Part shown: positions 1 to 8,001 of the stretch, piece by piece
How positions within the stretch are numbered: position 1 is the first letter of the stretch
How the letters are laid out: every line of letters begins with the position of its first letter
Assembly: GCA_003220495.1 (NCBI GenBank)
Contig: QHSP01000063.1
Span: forward strand, 1-42,034
Direction of reading: 5' to 3'
DNA: 42,034 nucleotides
From: Candidatus Rokuibacteriota bacterium
GTDB lineage: Bacteria; Methylomirabilota; Methylomirabilia; Rokubacteriales; CSP1-6
Position numbers and translations under genes: made by a program
Notes under the pieces: model-generated
What the model was told of the DNA's origin: nothing
What the model saw: the letters and a program-made list of their open reading frames with translations, nothing else
Databases searched by the model: none

Positions 1-260
1 CAGGCGAGGCGAAGAACCAGAGCCATGTCGACGACCCGATCGTCACCGACATGTTGATCCGCCAGCGGCGGATCTTCGACGTGGCGAAGCGGCGCGAGGT
101 CATCCACGACCTGCAGCGCTATCTGGCGAGGCAGCAGTACTACGTCCAGCTGCCGTCGGGGATCTACGTCGCCGTCTGGGACGGCGCGCTGAAGAACTTC
201 GGGCCGAATCTCGGCTATGACTACGGCGGCCGCCTCGTGGCCGCCTGGCTCGACCGGTAG
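1..260 (+). CDS. ABC transporter substrate-binding protein, family 5, C-terminal fragment (5' end outside window)
   Basis: The reading frame is open from base 3 to the TAG at 258-260, giving about 85 residues of a protein whose start lies upstream of the window. The segment after DDPIVTDMLI (an arginine-rich run, AKRREVIHDLQRYLARQ, then a YYVQLPSG strand) is the usual C-terminal helix and strand of periplasmic oligopeptide/nickel-type (family 5) solute-binding proteins, where the last lobe closes over the ligand. It would act in the periplasm and deliver a peptide-like or other organic ligand to a DppBC-type permease. No permease gene follows; a hairpin and an insertion sequence come next. 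The family call is fairly safe; the ligand cannot be read. Confidence 0.7.
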   Translation, partial: GEAKNQSHVDDPIVTDMLIRQRRIFDVAKRREVIHDLQRYLARQQYYVQLPSGIYVAVWDGALKNFGPNLGYDYGGRLVAAWLDR

Positions 261-297
261 GCCGAGCGACCGAGGGAGCCGACGGCGGTCTCCGTTC

Positions 298-320
298 GAG
301 CGCCGGCTTCGCCGGCGCTC
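298..320. terminator. Stem-loop after the binding-protein gene
   Basis: GAGCGCCGG and CCGGCGCTC form a perfect 9-bp stem around a CTTCG loop, 38 bases after the stop codon at 260. There is no U-run, so an intrinsic terminator is only one reading; a transcript-stabilising hairpin is another. A second, imperfect hairpin with the same GGCTTCGCC core lies at 436-456. The rest of 261-475 holds no gene that I can support. Confidence 0.35.
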
Positions 321-480
321 CGAATCAGAGATCCCGACCGCGAGCGATCCCGGTGGGGGGCCATCGGGGAGAGCAGATCGCCGGGGAGGCGCGCGGTCGG
401 CATCGGTCGGTCCTCCTGGTTGCTGCGGAGTCTAGTGCGGCGGCTTCGCCGGCGCAACCGATCCTGGCGCGTCTGTTGTT

Positions 481-526
481 GACAAGTGATCTGTCCGCTC
501 GGTTTTGACACGTGATCTGTCCGCTC
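481..526. repeat. Left end of the insertion sequence, two direct 20-bp motifs
   Basis: GACAAGTGATCTGTCCGCTC (481-500) and GACACGTGATCTGTCCGCTC (507-526) differ at one base and are spaced 26 bp start to start. They are the probable transposase binding sites. The transposase stop codon (525-527) overlaps the inner copy. Confidence 0.7.
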
Positions 527-1841
527 AGGCCGCCGGCCCGACCGGGAGCCGTGGACCGCGCCGCCGTTTGATTGGGGGGCGCGCCGGGGGGTTAGCAACC
601 CTCGGACGACGAGGCGATCGTGGCGCCTGAGCCAAATGCGCGCGCGCGTTTTTCGGTCGGGGTTGGCGCGAAGCCGGCGGCGGGGCCAGCGGACGGCCCG
701 CGGCATCGAAATGCCCCCAACACTGCGTGCCGTGCCAGACCGAGTGTCCGCCGTGGAGAGTGCGGCGGACGGTCACCCCGAGCCCCGCACAACTCCGGCG
801 CCCGGGCTGCTGGGGGATTTGTAGCACGACGTCATCGAGCACCACGACGTGGTCTCGGCCGACGGTGCGCGCTTCGACGTGGCAGAGGATCGCGTCGAGA
901 TCGGCGCCATGGAGCGGGACAAAGGCCGAGGTGGGGTCGGCCGGCGCGTGCGCGAACTCCTCGTTGTAGTCGGCGATGAAGCGTTCGAGGAGATACGCGT
1001 TGGCCGCCGCCACCGTCCGGATACCGGCCAGCGCCAGCTCGTTGATGAGCCGGCCTTGCACCGTGCGGTTCAACCGCTCGCTGCGCCCGCGTCCCTGGGG
1101 CGAGTAGGAGGCAATGTGCTCGATGCCGAGCTGCGCCCGCGCGCGCCCGACCTGCGTCAGCCGCGTGCGGTCGACGCGGCCCCCCGCCTGGGGCGTGTGA
1201 AACGCCCAGCCGGCGCGGTCGGTGTAGAGCGCCACCGGCAAGCCGTGCTCGCCGAACACCGTGCGCCGGGCCGTCATCACCGCGTGGGTGGTTTCCGCGG
1301 GCCAGAGCTGCGCGTACAGCAGGCGCTTGGTCGCATCGTCGAGCACGGCGATGAGGGTCTGCTGCGCGTCGGGGCCGTGGCGCAGCCAGGCATGTCGACT
1401 GCCGTCGAGGTGCCGCAGCTCGCCGACGCACGGCCGGGGCTCGCGCCGTCGGCGATGCCGCCCACGGGCGCGGCCCTTACGCACCAAGCCGGCCTCCTGC
1501 AGCGCCAGCTTCACGAAGCTATAGGACAGCGTCACCCCATGATCGCGCCGAGCGAAGCGGTAGAAGTGGCGCACGTTCCAGCCGGTAAAGCGCTCTCGGT
1601 ACAGCCGCACGATATGCTGCACCTCGAGCGCCGGCGCCTTGCGCGGCGACGGCAACTGCCGCCGATCGTACAGCGCCACGGCGCCGCCGGCTTCAAACCG
1701 CGCCCGCCAGCGCCGCACACTGCGGGGCTCAACGCCCAGCATGTCCGCTGCCTGCAGCCACGTCAGGGTGCCACTCAATGCCCGCATGATGACTTCCTGC
1801 CGTTTCATGGCCCGCTCCACCGCGGCCGCGGCCAACACCAT
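525..1841 (-). CDS. ISNCY-family-like DDE transposase
   Basis: A 438-residue transposase. An N-terminal helix-turn-helix reads LTWLQAADMLGVEPRSVRRW (residues 26-45). The integrase-like catalytic core carries candidate acidic residues D146 (HLDGS), D208 (LYTDRAG) and E255 (GRSERLNRT), the DDE layout of this family, which cuts and joins element ends. The last 60 or so residues are Pro/Arg-rich and of low complexity. The ATG at 1841 is chosen because a strong AAGGAGG lies 5 bases upstream; a downstream Met (MKRQEVI, 1808) matches the usual family N-terminus and is an alternative. The stop codon overlaps the left terminal motif, so essentially the whole element is coding. Family assignment rests on the MKRQEVI/RRWR start and the DDE spacing. 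Confidence 0.8.
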   Translation of the reverse strand: MVLAAAAVERAMKRQEVIMRALSGTLTWLQAADMLGVEPRSVRRWRARFEAGGAVALYDRRQLPSPRKAPALEVQHIVRLYRERFTGWNVRHFYRFARRDHGVTLSYSFVKLALQEAGLVRKGRARGRHRRRREPRPCVGELRHLDGSRHAWLRHGPDAQQTLIAVLDDATKRLLYAQLWPAETTHAVMTARRTVFGEHGLPVALYTDRAGWAFHTPQAGGRVDRTRLTQVGRARAQLGIEHIASYSPQGRGRSERLNRTVQGRLINELALAGIRTVAAANAYLLERFIADYNEEFAHAPADPTSAFVPLHGADLDAILCHVEARTVGRDHVVVLDDVVLQIPQQPGRRSCAGLGVTVRRTLHGGHSVWHGTQCWGHFDAAGRPLAPPPASRQPRPKNARAHLAQAPRSPRRPRVANPPARPPIKRRRGPRLPVGPAA

Positions 1842-1886
1842 CGGCACCTCCTTGGATGCCTATGGCTGTACTGCGCGCCGCGCGCA

Positions 1887-1931
1887 AAGCGGACATTTCA
1901 CTTGTTCTCGGGAGCGGACAGATCATGTGCT
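1887..1931. repeat. Right end of the insertion sequence, two inverted copies of the left-end motif
   Basis: Read on the minus strand, 1931-1912 gives AGCACATGATCTGTCCGCTC and 1906-1887 gives AACAAGTGAAATGTCCGCTT. Both match the left-end motif, the outer copy best over its last 14 bases. Spacing is 25 bp start to start, close to the 26 bp at the left end. Confidence 0.65.
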
Positions 1932-1954
1932 CCCTACACGCTTGGTCTGGCCGC

Positions 1955-1983
1955 TTGACCGCGCGCGCCGCGGCCACTAAGCT
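1955..1983 (+). promoter_or_regulatory. Candidate sigma70-type promoter for the D-2-hydroxyacid dehydrogenase
   Basis: TTGACC (1955-1960), 17-bp spacer, TAAGCT (1978-1983). The same two hexamers with the same spacing occur on the minus strand at 41788-41816. It lies just outside the right end of the insertion sequence, about 140 bases before the gene at 2121. The rest of 1935-2120 shows nothing else. Confidence 0.4.
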
Positions 1984-2120
1984 GCGCGGCGGTGGTGCGC
2001 GCTGCAGGCCGTCGCGGGACCGCTGTGCGAGCCGCGGGGCCGGCCGGGGGCTGGGGCCCCCAGGCCCGAGGCGAGCGAGACGCAGTGCTCCGCCGGCCGA
2101 GGCGCGCTTATGACTGATCC

Positions 2121-3086
2121 ATGACGACGTTCTTGATGCTGCCTCCGCAGACTCCGACGACGCGCGGCTGGGCCTCACGGCTCGCGTCCGCGCTGCCGCG
2201 GCTCTCCGTCGTGGTGGCCGAGACCGAGGCGGAGGCTGCGCGCGCCGTCGGCGATGCCGAAGCGGCGTTCGGGACGATGCCGGACGCGTTGATCCGCGAT
2301 GCCCGGCGCCTGCGCTGGCTCCAGGCGCCGCAGGCGGCGCCGCCGGCCGGCTATTACTCGCCCGCGCTGATCACGCACGCAGCGACCGTGACCAACTTCC
2401 GCGAGATCTACAACGACCACATCGGCGCCCACATCATGGCGTTCGTCCTGGCGTTCGCCCGCGGGTTCCACCACTACCTGCCTCGGCAGCTCAGGCGCGA
2501 GTGGCGTCGCGAGCCCATGGATGGCGGCGTGATCCACCTGCCGGAGGCCACAGCGCTGATCATCGGGGTCGGCGGGATCGGCAGCGAGGCGGCGCGGCTC
2601 GCGGCGGCGTTCGGGATGCACGTGATGGGGATCGACGCGCGGCGCCGCGAAGCCCCGCCCGGTGTCGTGAAGCTCGACGGACCTGACGCGCTCGACTCGC
2701 TCCTGCCGCTGGCGGATTTCGTCATCCTCACCGTTCCGCACACGCCGGCGACCGAGCACTTCATGCACCGGGCCCGCTTTCAGCTCATGAAGCGCACCGC
2801 GTTCTTCATCAACATCGGGCGCGGCATGACGACGCGGCTCGACGACCTGGTCGCCGCGCTCCGGGCGGGCGAGATCGCCGGCGCGGGGCTTGACGTCTTC
2901 GAGCAGGAGCCGTTACCGGCCGATCACCCGCTGTGGACGATGCCCGGCGTCCTCATCACGCCCCACACCGCCGGCCACGGCCCGCACCTGGACGAGCGGC
3001 GCTTCGAGATCCTGCTCGACAACTCACGCCGCTTCCTCGCCGACCTGCCGCTTCGCAACGTGGTGGACAAGGCCAACTGGTTCTAA
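2121..3086 (+). CDS. D-2-hydroxyacid dehydrogenase family protein
   Basis: A 321-residue NAD(P)-dependent oxidoreductase that would interconvert a 2-hydroxy acid and a 2-keto acid in the cytoplasm. The nucleotide-binding loop reads GVGGIGSEAA in the middle of the protein. The family's catalytic residues are visible: Arg234 in NIGRG, Glu263 in DVFEQEP and His282 in ITPHTAGHG. Length is normal for the family. It resembles the phosphoglycerate-dehydrogenase-like branch, but no ACT domain is present, so serine synthesis is not implied. No strong Shine-Dalgarno precedes the ATG; a promoter-like sequence lies at 1955-1983. It stands alone between an insertion sequence and a gene remnant. The substrate is unknown. 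Confidence 0.88.
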   Translation: MTTFLMLPPQTPTTRGWASRLASALPRLSVVVAETEAEAARAVGDAEAAFGTMPDALIRDARRLRWLQAPQAAPPAGYYSPALITHAATVTNFREIYNDHIGAHIMAFVLAFARGFHHYLPRQLRREWRREPMDGGVIHLPEATALIIGVGGIGSEAARLAAAFGMHVMGIDARRREAPPGVVKLDGPDALDSLLPLADFVILTVPHTPATEHFMHRARFQLMKRTAFFINIGRGMTTRLDDLVAALRAGEIAGAGLDVFEQEPLPADHPLWTMPGVLITPHTAGHGPHLDERRFEILLDNSRRFLADLPLRNVVDKANWF

Positions 3087-3110
3087 GGGAGCTCGGGGCC
3101 TCCGCTTGCG

Positions 3111-3320
3111 ACCGGCGTAGATCTCCTGCATCTCCTTTTCGCCCCAGACGATCGCCTGATCGAGCGTCATCTTGCCCGTTGCGTGCTGCGCGAACATATC
3201 GGGAATGCCTTTCTTGCCGATCCTCAGCCAATCCTCCCAGGTGTCCGGGTTCTTCTAGCCGATCTGCTCGAGCAGATGGGTGCGCACGGCGATATCCTGC
3301 CGCCGCTCGAAGACTCGGGC
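3111..3320 (-). pseudogene. Decayed C-terminus of a family-1 (sugar-type) ABC substrate-binding protein
   Basis: Read on the minus strand, one frame gives about 50 residues that look like the last helices of a family-1 extracellular binding protein: NPDTWEDWLRIGKKGIPDMF followed by a helix ending IVWGEKEMQEIYAGRKRR. An in-frame TAG (3255-3257) interrupts it, the N-terminal bulk is missing, and the frame runs on into the antisense of the neighbouring dehydrogenase gene. It is therefore a remnant rather than a gene. It fills most of the gap between the dehydrogenase and the dioxygenase. The family call is by helix pattern only. Confidence 0.45.
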
Positions 3321-3415
3321 GTCACTCGGTGAGGCTCACGCGCCGATCCGCGACCGGCACCGCGGGCGCCTTCGCCCGAGGGGTGTGATAGCCTTTCCGG
3401 TCGGGAGGAAGGACG

Positions 3416-4267
3416 ATGGTCCAGGTTCGACGCCTCGGGTCGCAGATCGGCGCGGAGATCCACGGAGTCGACGTCAGGAAGCTCGACGACGCGAGCTTCG
3501 CCGAGATCTATCGGGCGTGGCTCGACAACAACGTGGTCGTGGTGCCGGGTCAGGAGCTCGAGATCGACGACTTCCTGACCTACAGCCGGCGCTTCGGCTT
3601 CGTGAGCCCGCACCCGTCGAAGACGACGCGCCATCCAGACTATCCGGAGATCACGTTGCTCGGCGTCAACAAGTTCGGCACCGACGGGGCGCTCGACATG
3701 GCAATCTATCGGCGCGGCGCCGAGGGATGGCACACCGACGGCGCGTACGATCAGGAGCCGTTCAAGGCCACGCAGCTCTACGCGCTGGCCGTTCCGAGCC
3801 GGGGCGGCGACACCCTGTTCGCGAGCATGTACGCGGCCTACGATGCGCTGCCGCAGCGGCTCAAGCAGCAGCTCGAGGGCCGAGTCGGCGCCTTCACCTA
3901 CGGAGGACGTCGCAAGGCGACCACGCTGCTCAACGCCGAGGACCGCGACTGGAAGCCGGTCTTCCATCCGATCGTCCGCACCCATCCCGAGACCGGACGC
4001 AAGGCGCTCTATTTCGATCCGGGCAAGATCTTGCGGATCGAGGGCCTCGAGGCGTCGGAGAGTGACGCGCTCATCGACGAGCTCGCCGGCTACATGATCC
4101 AGCCCGAGGGTCAGTACCGCCACACGTGGCGCAAGGGCGACATCGTGATCTGGGACAACCGCTGCTCGTATCACAAGGCTGCGGGTGACTATCCGCCCGA
4201 GGAAGACCGCATCCACTGGCGCGTGTCGATCAAGGAGCGTGCGGAAGGGAACGGCGATCGGCGATGA
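3416..4267 (+). CDS. TauD/TfdA-family 2-oxoglutarate/Fe(II)-dependent dioxygenase
   Basis: A 283-residue cytoplasmic dioxygenase that would couple decarboxylation of 2-oxoglutarate to hydroxylation of an organic substrate. The iron-binding facial triad is visible as His106-x-Asp108 in GWHTDGAYDQEP and distal His253 in NRCSYHKAAGDYP. Arg265 and Arg269 lie 12 and 16 residues after the distal His, where TauD binds 2-oxoglutarate and substrate. A good GGGAGGA ribosome-binding site precedes the ATG. The stop overlaps the next gene (ATGA at 4264-4267), so it is translationally coupled to a dienelactone-hydrolase-like protein. Taurine is the classic substrate of the founding member, but no taurine transporter is adjacent. 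TauD-family members also attack phenoxyacids, alkyl sulfates and many others. Confidence 0.9.
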   Translation: MVQVRRLGSQIGAEIHGVDVRKLDDASFAEIYRAWLDNNVVVVPGQELEIDDFLTYSRRFGFVSPHPSKTTRHPDYPEITLLGVNKFGTDGALDMAIYRRGAEGWHTDGAYDQEPFKATQLYALAVPSRGGDTLFASMYAAYDALPQRLKQQLEGRVGAFTYGGRRKATTLLNAEDRDWKPVFHPIVRTHPETGRKALYFDPGKILRIEGLEASESDALIDELAGYMIQPEGQYRHTWRKGDIVIWDNRCSYHKAAGDYPPEEDRIHWRVSIKERAEGNGDRR

Positions 4268-4980
4268 CGATCGACGCGCGCATGCTCACCCTCGAGCAGG
4301 ACGGCATTCCCGGCTACACCGCGCGCCCGGACGGACCCGGGCGGCGGCCGGGGATCCTGATGGTGCATCACGCCCACGGCGTCACGGCCGACTACAAGAT
4401 CGACGCGTATCGCCTCGCCCAGCTCGGCTTCAACGTGCTGGCGCCGAGCCTCTTCAACATGTTCGGCATTCCCGGAACGAACCAGATCGGCCACGGCGCC
4501 GATCTGCAGGCGAAGCACTCCGACGGCGAGTTCCTCGGCAAGATGACCGAAGCCTGGCACTACCTCGTCGAGCGGATGGGCTCGGATCCGGCGCGGACGG
4601 CGGCGATCGGCCATTGCATGGGCGGTCGCCTGCTCATTCCCTTCGCGGCCGACAATCCGCAGCTGAAGGCGATCATCCTCTACTATCCGTCCGTCCGGGA
4701 CGAGCCGGAAACGTCCCATCGGCCTCGTCACGCGTTCCATCTGGCGCGAACGCTCAAGTGCGCCTCGCTGGTGTTCTGCGGCGGCAAGGACTTCATCGCG
4801 ACACCGGCGATCCAGGGTCCGCTCTGGGAGAGCTTCATCGCCAATGGTCAGCCCGTCGAGTGGCACTTCTTCTCGGATGCCAACCACGGCTTCCGTCACC
4901 CCGACAACGACGGCTTCCAGCCGCACTACGCCGATCTGGCCTGGCCGATCGTGACCGACTTCCTACAGCGCAGGGTGTGA
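4264..4980 (+). CDS. Dienelactone hydrolase family protein
   Basis: A 238-residue alpha/beta hydrolase. The dienelactone-hydrolase triad is present in order: nucleophile Cys118 in GHCMGG, Asp176 in FCGGKDFIAT and His208 in DANHGF. The founding enzyme opens dienelactones in chlorocatechol breakdown; many homologues are general esterases. The ATG overlaps the stop of the upstream dioxygenase by four bases, so the pair is likely co-translated and may act in sequence on one substrate (oxygenation, then hydrolysis), which is inference. Length is normal, no signal peptide is seen, and the protein should be cytoplasmic. Confidence 0.88.
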   Translation: MTIDARMLTLEQDGIPGYTARPDGPGRRPGILMVHHAHGVTADYKIDAYRLAQLGFNVLAPSLFNMFGIPGTNQIGHGADLQAKHSDGEFLGKMTEAWHYLVERMGSDPARTAAIGHCMGGRLLIPFAADNPQLKAIILYYPSVRDEPETSHRPRHAFHLARTLKCASLVFCGGKDFIATPAIQGPLWESFIANGQPVEWHFFSDANHGFRHPDNDGFQPHYADLAWPIVTDFLQRRV

Positions 4981-5009
4981 TCGCCGGCGCCGGCGCGCCG
5001 CGGTAGCCC

Positions 5010-6857
5010 GTGGTTCTGACCGTGCGTGTTCCGGCGCTGCTCGGCCTCGGACTCCTCGCCCTTCTCTGGGCTTCCGGTTCCTCGTCCGGCGCTCCCTCGG
5101 ACTCCTTCCGCGCCGGGATCGAGCGCGTGATCGCCGAAGCCGGCAAGACTCCGGAGCGCACGCGCCTGCAGCGGCTCTTCGAGCTCCACTGGGACTATCT
5201 CCTTCAAGAGTTCCCGGAGTTCGCCACGGAAGTCGGCGTCTTGGGGCAGAACGATCGATGGACCGACCGGTCGGCGACCGCGATCGCCCGCCGCAAGGCC
5301 GATCTCGAGTTGCCGGTCAAGGCGCTCGCGACGATCGATCGAACGAAGCTCGCGCCCGAAGACGCGCTCAACTACGACCTCTTCAAGCGCCAGGCCGAGG
5401 CTCAGCTCGAGGGGCGACGTTTTCCGTGGGAGCTGATGCCGCTGAATCAGCTATACGGCATCCAGCACAGCGTCCCGCAGATCCTCGGCGAGCAGATGCC
5501 CGCGCGGACCGCGACGGACTACGAAGCCATGCTGAGTCGTCTGCGCGGGACGGCCGCGCTCGTAGACCAGACGATCGCCGCGATGAAGGAGGGGTTGCGT
5601 CGCGGCGTCACGCCGCCCAAGATCACGCTGCGCAACGTCGTCGCGCAGGCCGACGCGATCCTCGTCGAGGATCCGGCGACGAGCCCGCTCCTCACCGCCT
5701 TTCAGAAGATTCCCGAGACGGTTCCGGCTGACCGGCGCGAAGCCGTGAGGGTCGAAGCGGCGACGCTCCTGAAGGACCAGTCGCTGCCGGCGTTCCGGCG
5801 GCTGCGCGATTTCCTCGCGAGCGAGTACGTGCCCAACTGCCGCGATTCGCTGGCGGCCGGGGCCTTGCCCGACGGACCGGACTGGTACGCCTACCTGGTC
5901 GCCCAGTCGACGACCACGCGTTTGACACCGAAGCAGATTCACGAGATCGGCCTCGAAGAGGTCAAGCGGATCCGCGCCGAGATGCAACGGCTGATGCGCG
6001 CGACCGGCTTCGCCCAGGACCTCGCCGCCTTCTTCGAATTCCTGAGGACCGATCCGCGCTTCTTTTTCTCGCGGCCCGAGGATCTGCTGGCCGGCTATCG
6101 CGAGATCGCCAAGCGCGCCGATCCCGAAGTGATCAAGCTCTTCGGCCGGGTGCCGCGCCTGCCGTATGGTGTCGTGCCGATGCCGGCGCACAACGCGGCG
6201 TCGCGGAGCGCGGGCGCCTACGACGCGGGCTCGCTGGCCGCGGGCCGGCCCGGGTATTTCTCGGCCAACCTTTCGGCTGTCGAGACGCGGCCAAAGTGGG
6301 AGATGGAGGCGCTGGTGCTCCACGAGGCCGTCCCCGGCCATCACCTGCAGATCGCCCTCGCCCAGGAGCAGCCGGATCTGCCGAACTTCAGGAAGTACGG
6401 CGGGTACGAAGCCTACGGCGAAGGCTGGGCGCTCTACGCCGAGACGCTGGGCCGCGACATGGGCTTCTACAGGGATCCCTACTCGCACTTCGGAGCGCTC
6501 AACTATCAGATGTGGCGGGCAGTCCGGCTCGTGGTCGACACCGGCATTCACGCATTCGGCTGGAGCCGCCAGCAGGCGATCGACTACTTCAAGGCCAACT
6601 CCGCCAAGCCCGAGCGAGAGATCGTGGTCGAGATCGATCGCTACATCGTCTCGCCCGGCCAGGCGCTGGCCTACAAGATCGGCCAGCGGAAGTTCCTGGA
6701 GCTTCGCGAGCGAGCCGCGCGGGAGCTCGGTGCGAGGTTCGACCTCCGCGCCTTCCACGACGCGGTGCTGGCCGAAGGGGCGCTGCCCCTGGACGTGCTC
6801 GAGGCGCGGATCGACGCTTGGATCGCCCAGCGCAAGGCGTCCGGAACTATGCCTTGA
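5010..6857 (+). CDS. DUF885 family protein, exported, with zinc-peptidase-like motif
   Basis: A 615-residue protein starting at GTG. A hydrophobic N-terminus (VPALLGLGLLALLWASG) is a signal peptide, so it acts outside the cytoplasm. The family's conserved LHEAVPGHH (His438, Glu439, His444) and downstream YGEGWALYAE (Glu471) give an HExxxGH plus Glu arrangement resembling a metallopeptidase site. Family members are mostly uncharacterised, so peptidase activity is inferred. Length is typical. It follows the dienelactone hydrolase by 29 bases and may share its transcript. Its last 11 bases overlap, tail to tail, the end of the amidohydrolase on the other strand. Confidence 0.85.
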   Translation: MVLTVRVPALLGLGLLALLWASGSSSGAPSDSFRAGIERVIAEAGKTPERTRLQRLFELHWDYLLQEFPEFATEVGVLGQNDRWTDRSATAIARRKADLELPVKALATIDRTKLAPEDALNYDLFKRQAEAQLEGRRFPWELMPLNQLYGIQHSVPQILGEQMPARTATDYEAMLSRLRGTAALVDQTIAAMKEGLRRGVTPPKITLRNVVAQADAILVEDPATSPLLTAFQKIPETVPADRREAVRVEAATLLKDQSLPAFRRLRDFLASEYVPNCRDSLAAGALPDGPDWYAYLVAQSTTTRLTPKQIHEIGLEEVKRIRAEMQRLMRATGFAQDLAAFFEFLRTDPRFFFSRPEDLLAGYREIAKRADPEVIKLFGRVPRLPYGVVPMPAHNAASRSAGAYDAGSLAAGRPGYFSANLSAVETRPKWEMEALVLHEAVPGHHLQIALAQEQPDLPNFRKYGGYEAYGEGWALYAETLGRDMGFYRDPYSHFGALNYQMWRAVRLVVDTGIHAFGWSRQQAIDYFKANSAKPEREIVVEIDRYIVSPGQALAYKIGQRKFLELRERAARELGARFDLRAFHDAVLAEGALPLDVLEARIDAWIAQRKASGTMP

Positions 6858-7917
6858 TCCCGAGCAGCTTCGCCGCCGTCCCGCCGAGCATCGCCACGCG
6901 TTCGTCGTCGCTCAGGCCTGGCGTGCCGAGGATGTGGTCGACCGACGTCTTCGTCCACGGGAACGGATAGTCGGTGCCCATCACGATCTGACCGGGCCCG
7001 GTCTCGGCGACGAGGTGGCGCAGCGCCTCGGGCGTGAAGACGAGCGAGTCGAAGTAGAGCTGCTTGAGATACTCCGTCGGCTTCTTCTTCAGCGGCTTGG
7101 TGCACCGGTCGGGGAAGGTCACGCAGATCGCGTCGGAACGCGCCGCGTAGGACGGCAGATAGCCGCCGCCGTGGGCCGCGCAGATCTTCAGCCCGGGAAA
7201 GCGGTCGAGCGTACCTTCGAAGATCAGGTGCGAGAGCGCGATCGCGGTCTCGAGCGGATTGCCGATGGCGTTCTCGAGACCGCCGCTGCCCTTCAACCGC
7301 GGCTTGAGGTCGGCCGCGGCGCCATCGGCCTGCGGGTGGATGAACACCAGCACGCCGAGCTGCTCGGCCTTGGCCCAGAACGGGTGGAACTTCGGGTCGG
7401 CCAGATCCTCGCCGGCGACGCTGCCGCCCACACCGGCGCCGCGCAGGCCGTACTTCTTGACGCCCTCTTCCAGCTGCTCGGCGGCGAGGTCCGGGTGCTG
7501 GAGCGCCACCGACGCGAACGCGACGAAGCGTTCGGGGTTCGCGGCGCAGGCTTCCGCCAGCTTTTCGTTCTGGATCCGGATCAGCTCGCGCGCGACGTCG
7601 CGGTCGGCCCGGTACCAGTACGGGTTGATGCTCAAGGCCTCCATGTCGATCCCCTGCTCGTCCATCGCGCGGACCCGATCGGCGGGCTGCGACATGAGCA
7701 AGGTCTGCGGCTCGACCTTCCGGCCCATCAGGGCCATCGCCTCCGGCACGGCGCAGTGCGCGTGCACGTCGATGGTCTTGACGCGGCGGCCGTTGACGAC
7801 GACCTCGCGGCGCCGGCCCTGCGCCTGCACCGGCGCGACGCCCGTCAGGTTGCACGCGACAAAGGCGATGCCGGCCGCGCGGGCGGCTCCTTCGACGAAC
7901 TCGCGGCGAGTACTCAT
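6847..7917 (-). CDS. Amidohydrolase family protein (ACMSD-like), exported
   Basis: A 356-residue metal-dependent hydrolase or decarboxylase of the amidohydrolase-2 group. Metal-binding landmarks are an N-terminal HxH (His52, His54 in VHAHC), HP in IHPQAD, HGGGYLPSY, and Asp316 in MGTDYPFPW. The N-terminus STRREFVEGAARAAG resembles a twin-arginine signal, followed by a hydrophobic stretch with a possible lipobox cysteine (FVAC), suggesting export of a folded metalloenzyme. ATG 7917 is chosen because GGAGGG sits four bases upstream; a GTG 12 bases earlier is poorer. Family relatives decarboxylate aminocarboxymuconate semialdehyde or similar aromatic acids. The substrate here is unknown. Confidence 0.85.
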   Translation of the reverse strand: MSTRREFVEGAARAAGIAFVACNLTGVAPVQAQGRRREVVVNGRRVKTIDVHAHCAVPEAMALMGRKVEPQTLLMSQPADRVRAMDEQGIDMEALSINPYWYRADRDVARELIRIQNEKLAEACAANPERFVAFASVALQHPDLAAEQLEEGVKKYGLRGAGVGGSVAGEDLADPKFHPFWAKAEQLGVLVFIHPQADGAAADLKPRLKGSGGLENAIGNPLETAIALSHLIFEGTLDRFPGLKICAAHGGGYLPSYAARSDAICVTFPDRCTKPLKKKPTEYLKQLYFDSLVFTPEALRHLVAETGPGQIVMGTDYPFPWTKTSVDHILGTPGLSDDERVAMLGGTAAKLLGIKA

Positions 7918-8001
7918 GGTGCCCTCCACATCGTTTCGAGCGCGAGGCGTGGCTCGCGGCGGATTCCCGCGGACCCTGACCGCGCGCAGGGTGTAGTGGC
8001 T

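Larger units (their letters stand above)
478..1934. mobile_element. Insertion sequence, ISNCY-like, about 1.46 kb
   Basis: A single transposase gene on the minus strand is bounded by related inverted ends. The left end carries two direct copies of a 20-bp motif ending in TGATCTGTCCGCTC (481-500 and 507-526). The right end carries two reverse-complement copies (1912-1931 and 1887-1906). The outer boundaries are approximate because I could not identify a target-site duplication. The gene is uninterrupted, so the element may still be active. Confidence 0.75.

Noticed and set aside
436-456. Possible second terminator hairpin near the insertion sequence
   Set aside because: The stem has a mismatch (TGCGGCGG against CCGGCGCA) and no U-run, so it is mentioned only as a related hairpin.
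261-480. Possible CRISPR or attachment site in the GC-rich gap
   Set aside because: Only two unrelated-length hairpins with a common GGCTTCGCC core are present. There are no regular repeats or spacers and no integrase nearby.
849-1958. Long plus-strand frame (369 codons) opposite the transposase
   Set aside because: It is the antisense of a transposase with complete DDE motifs, has no family features, and owes its openness to GC-rich codon bias.
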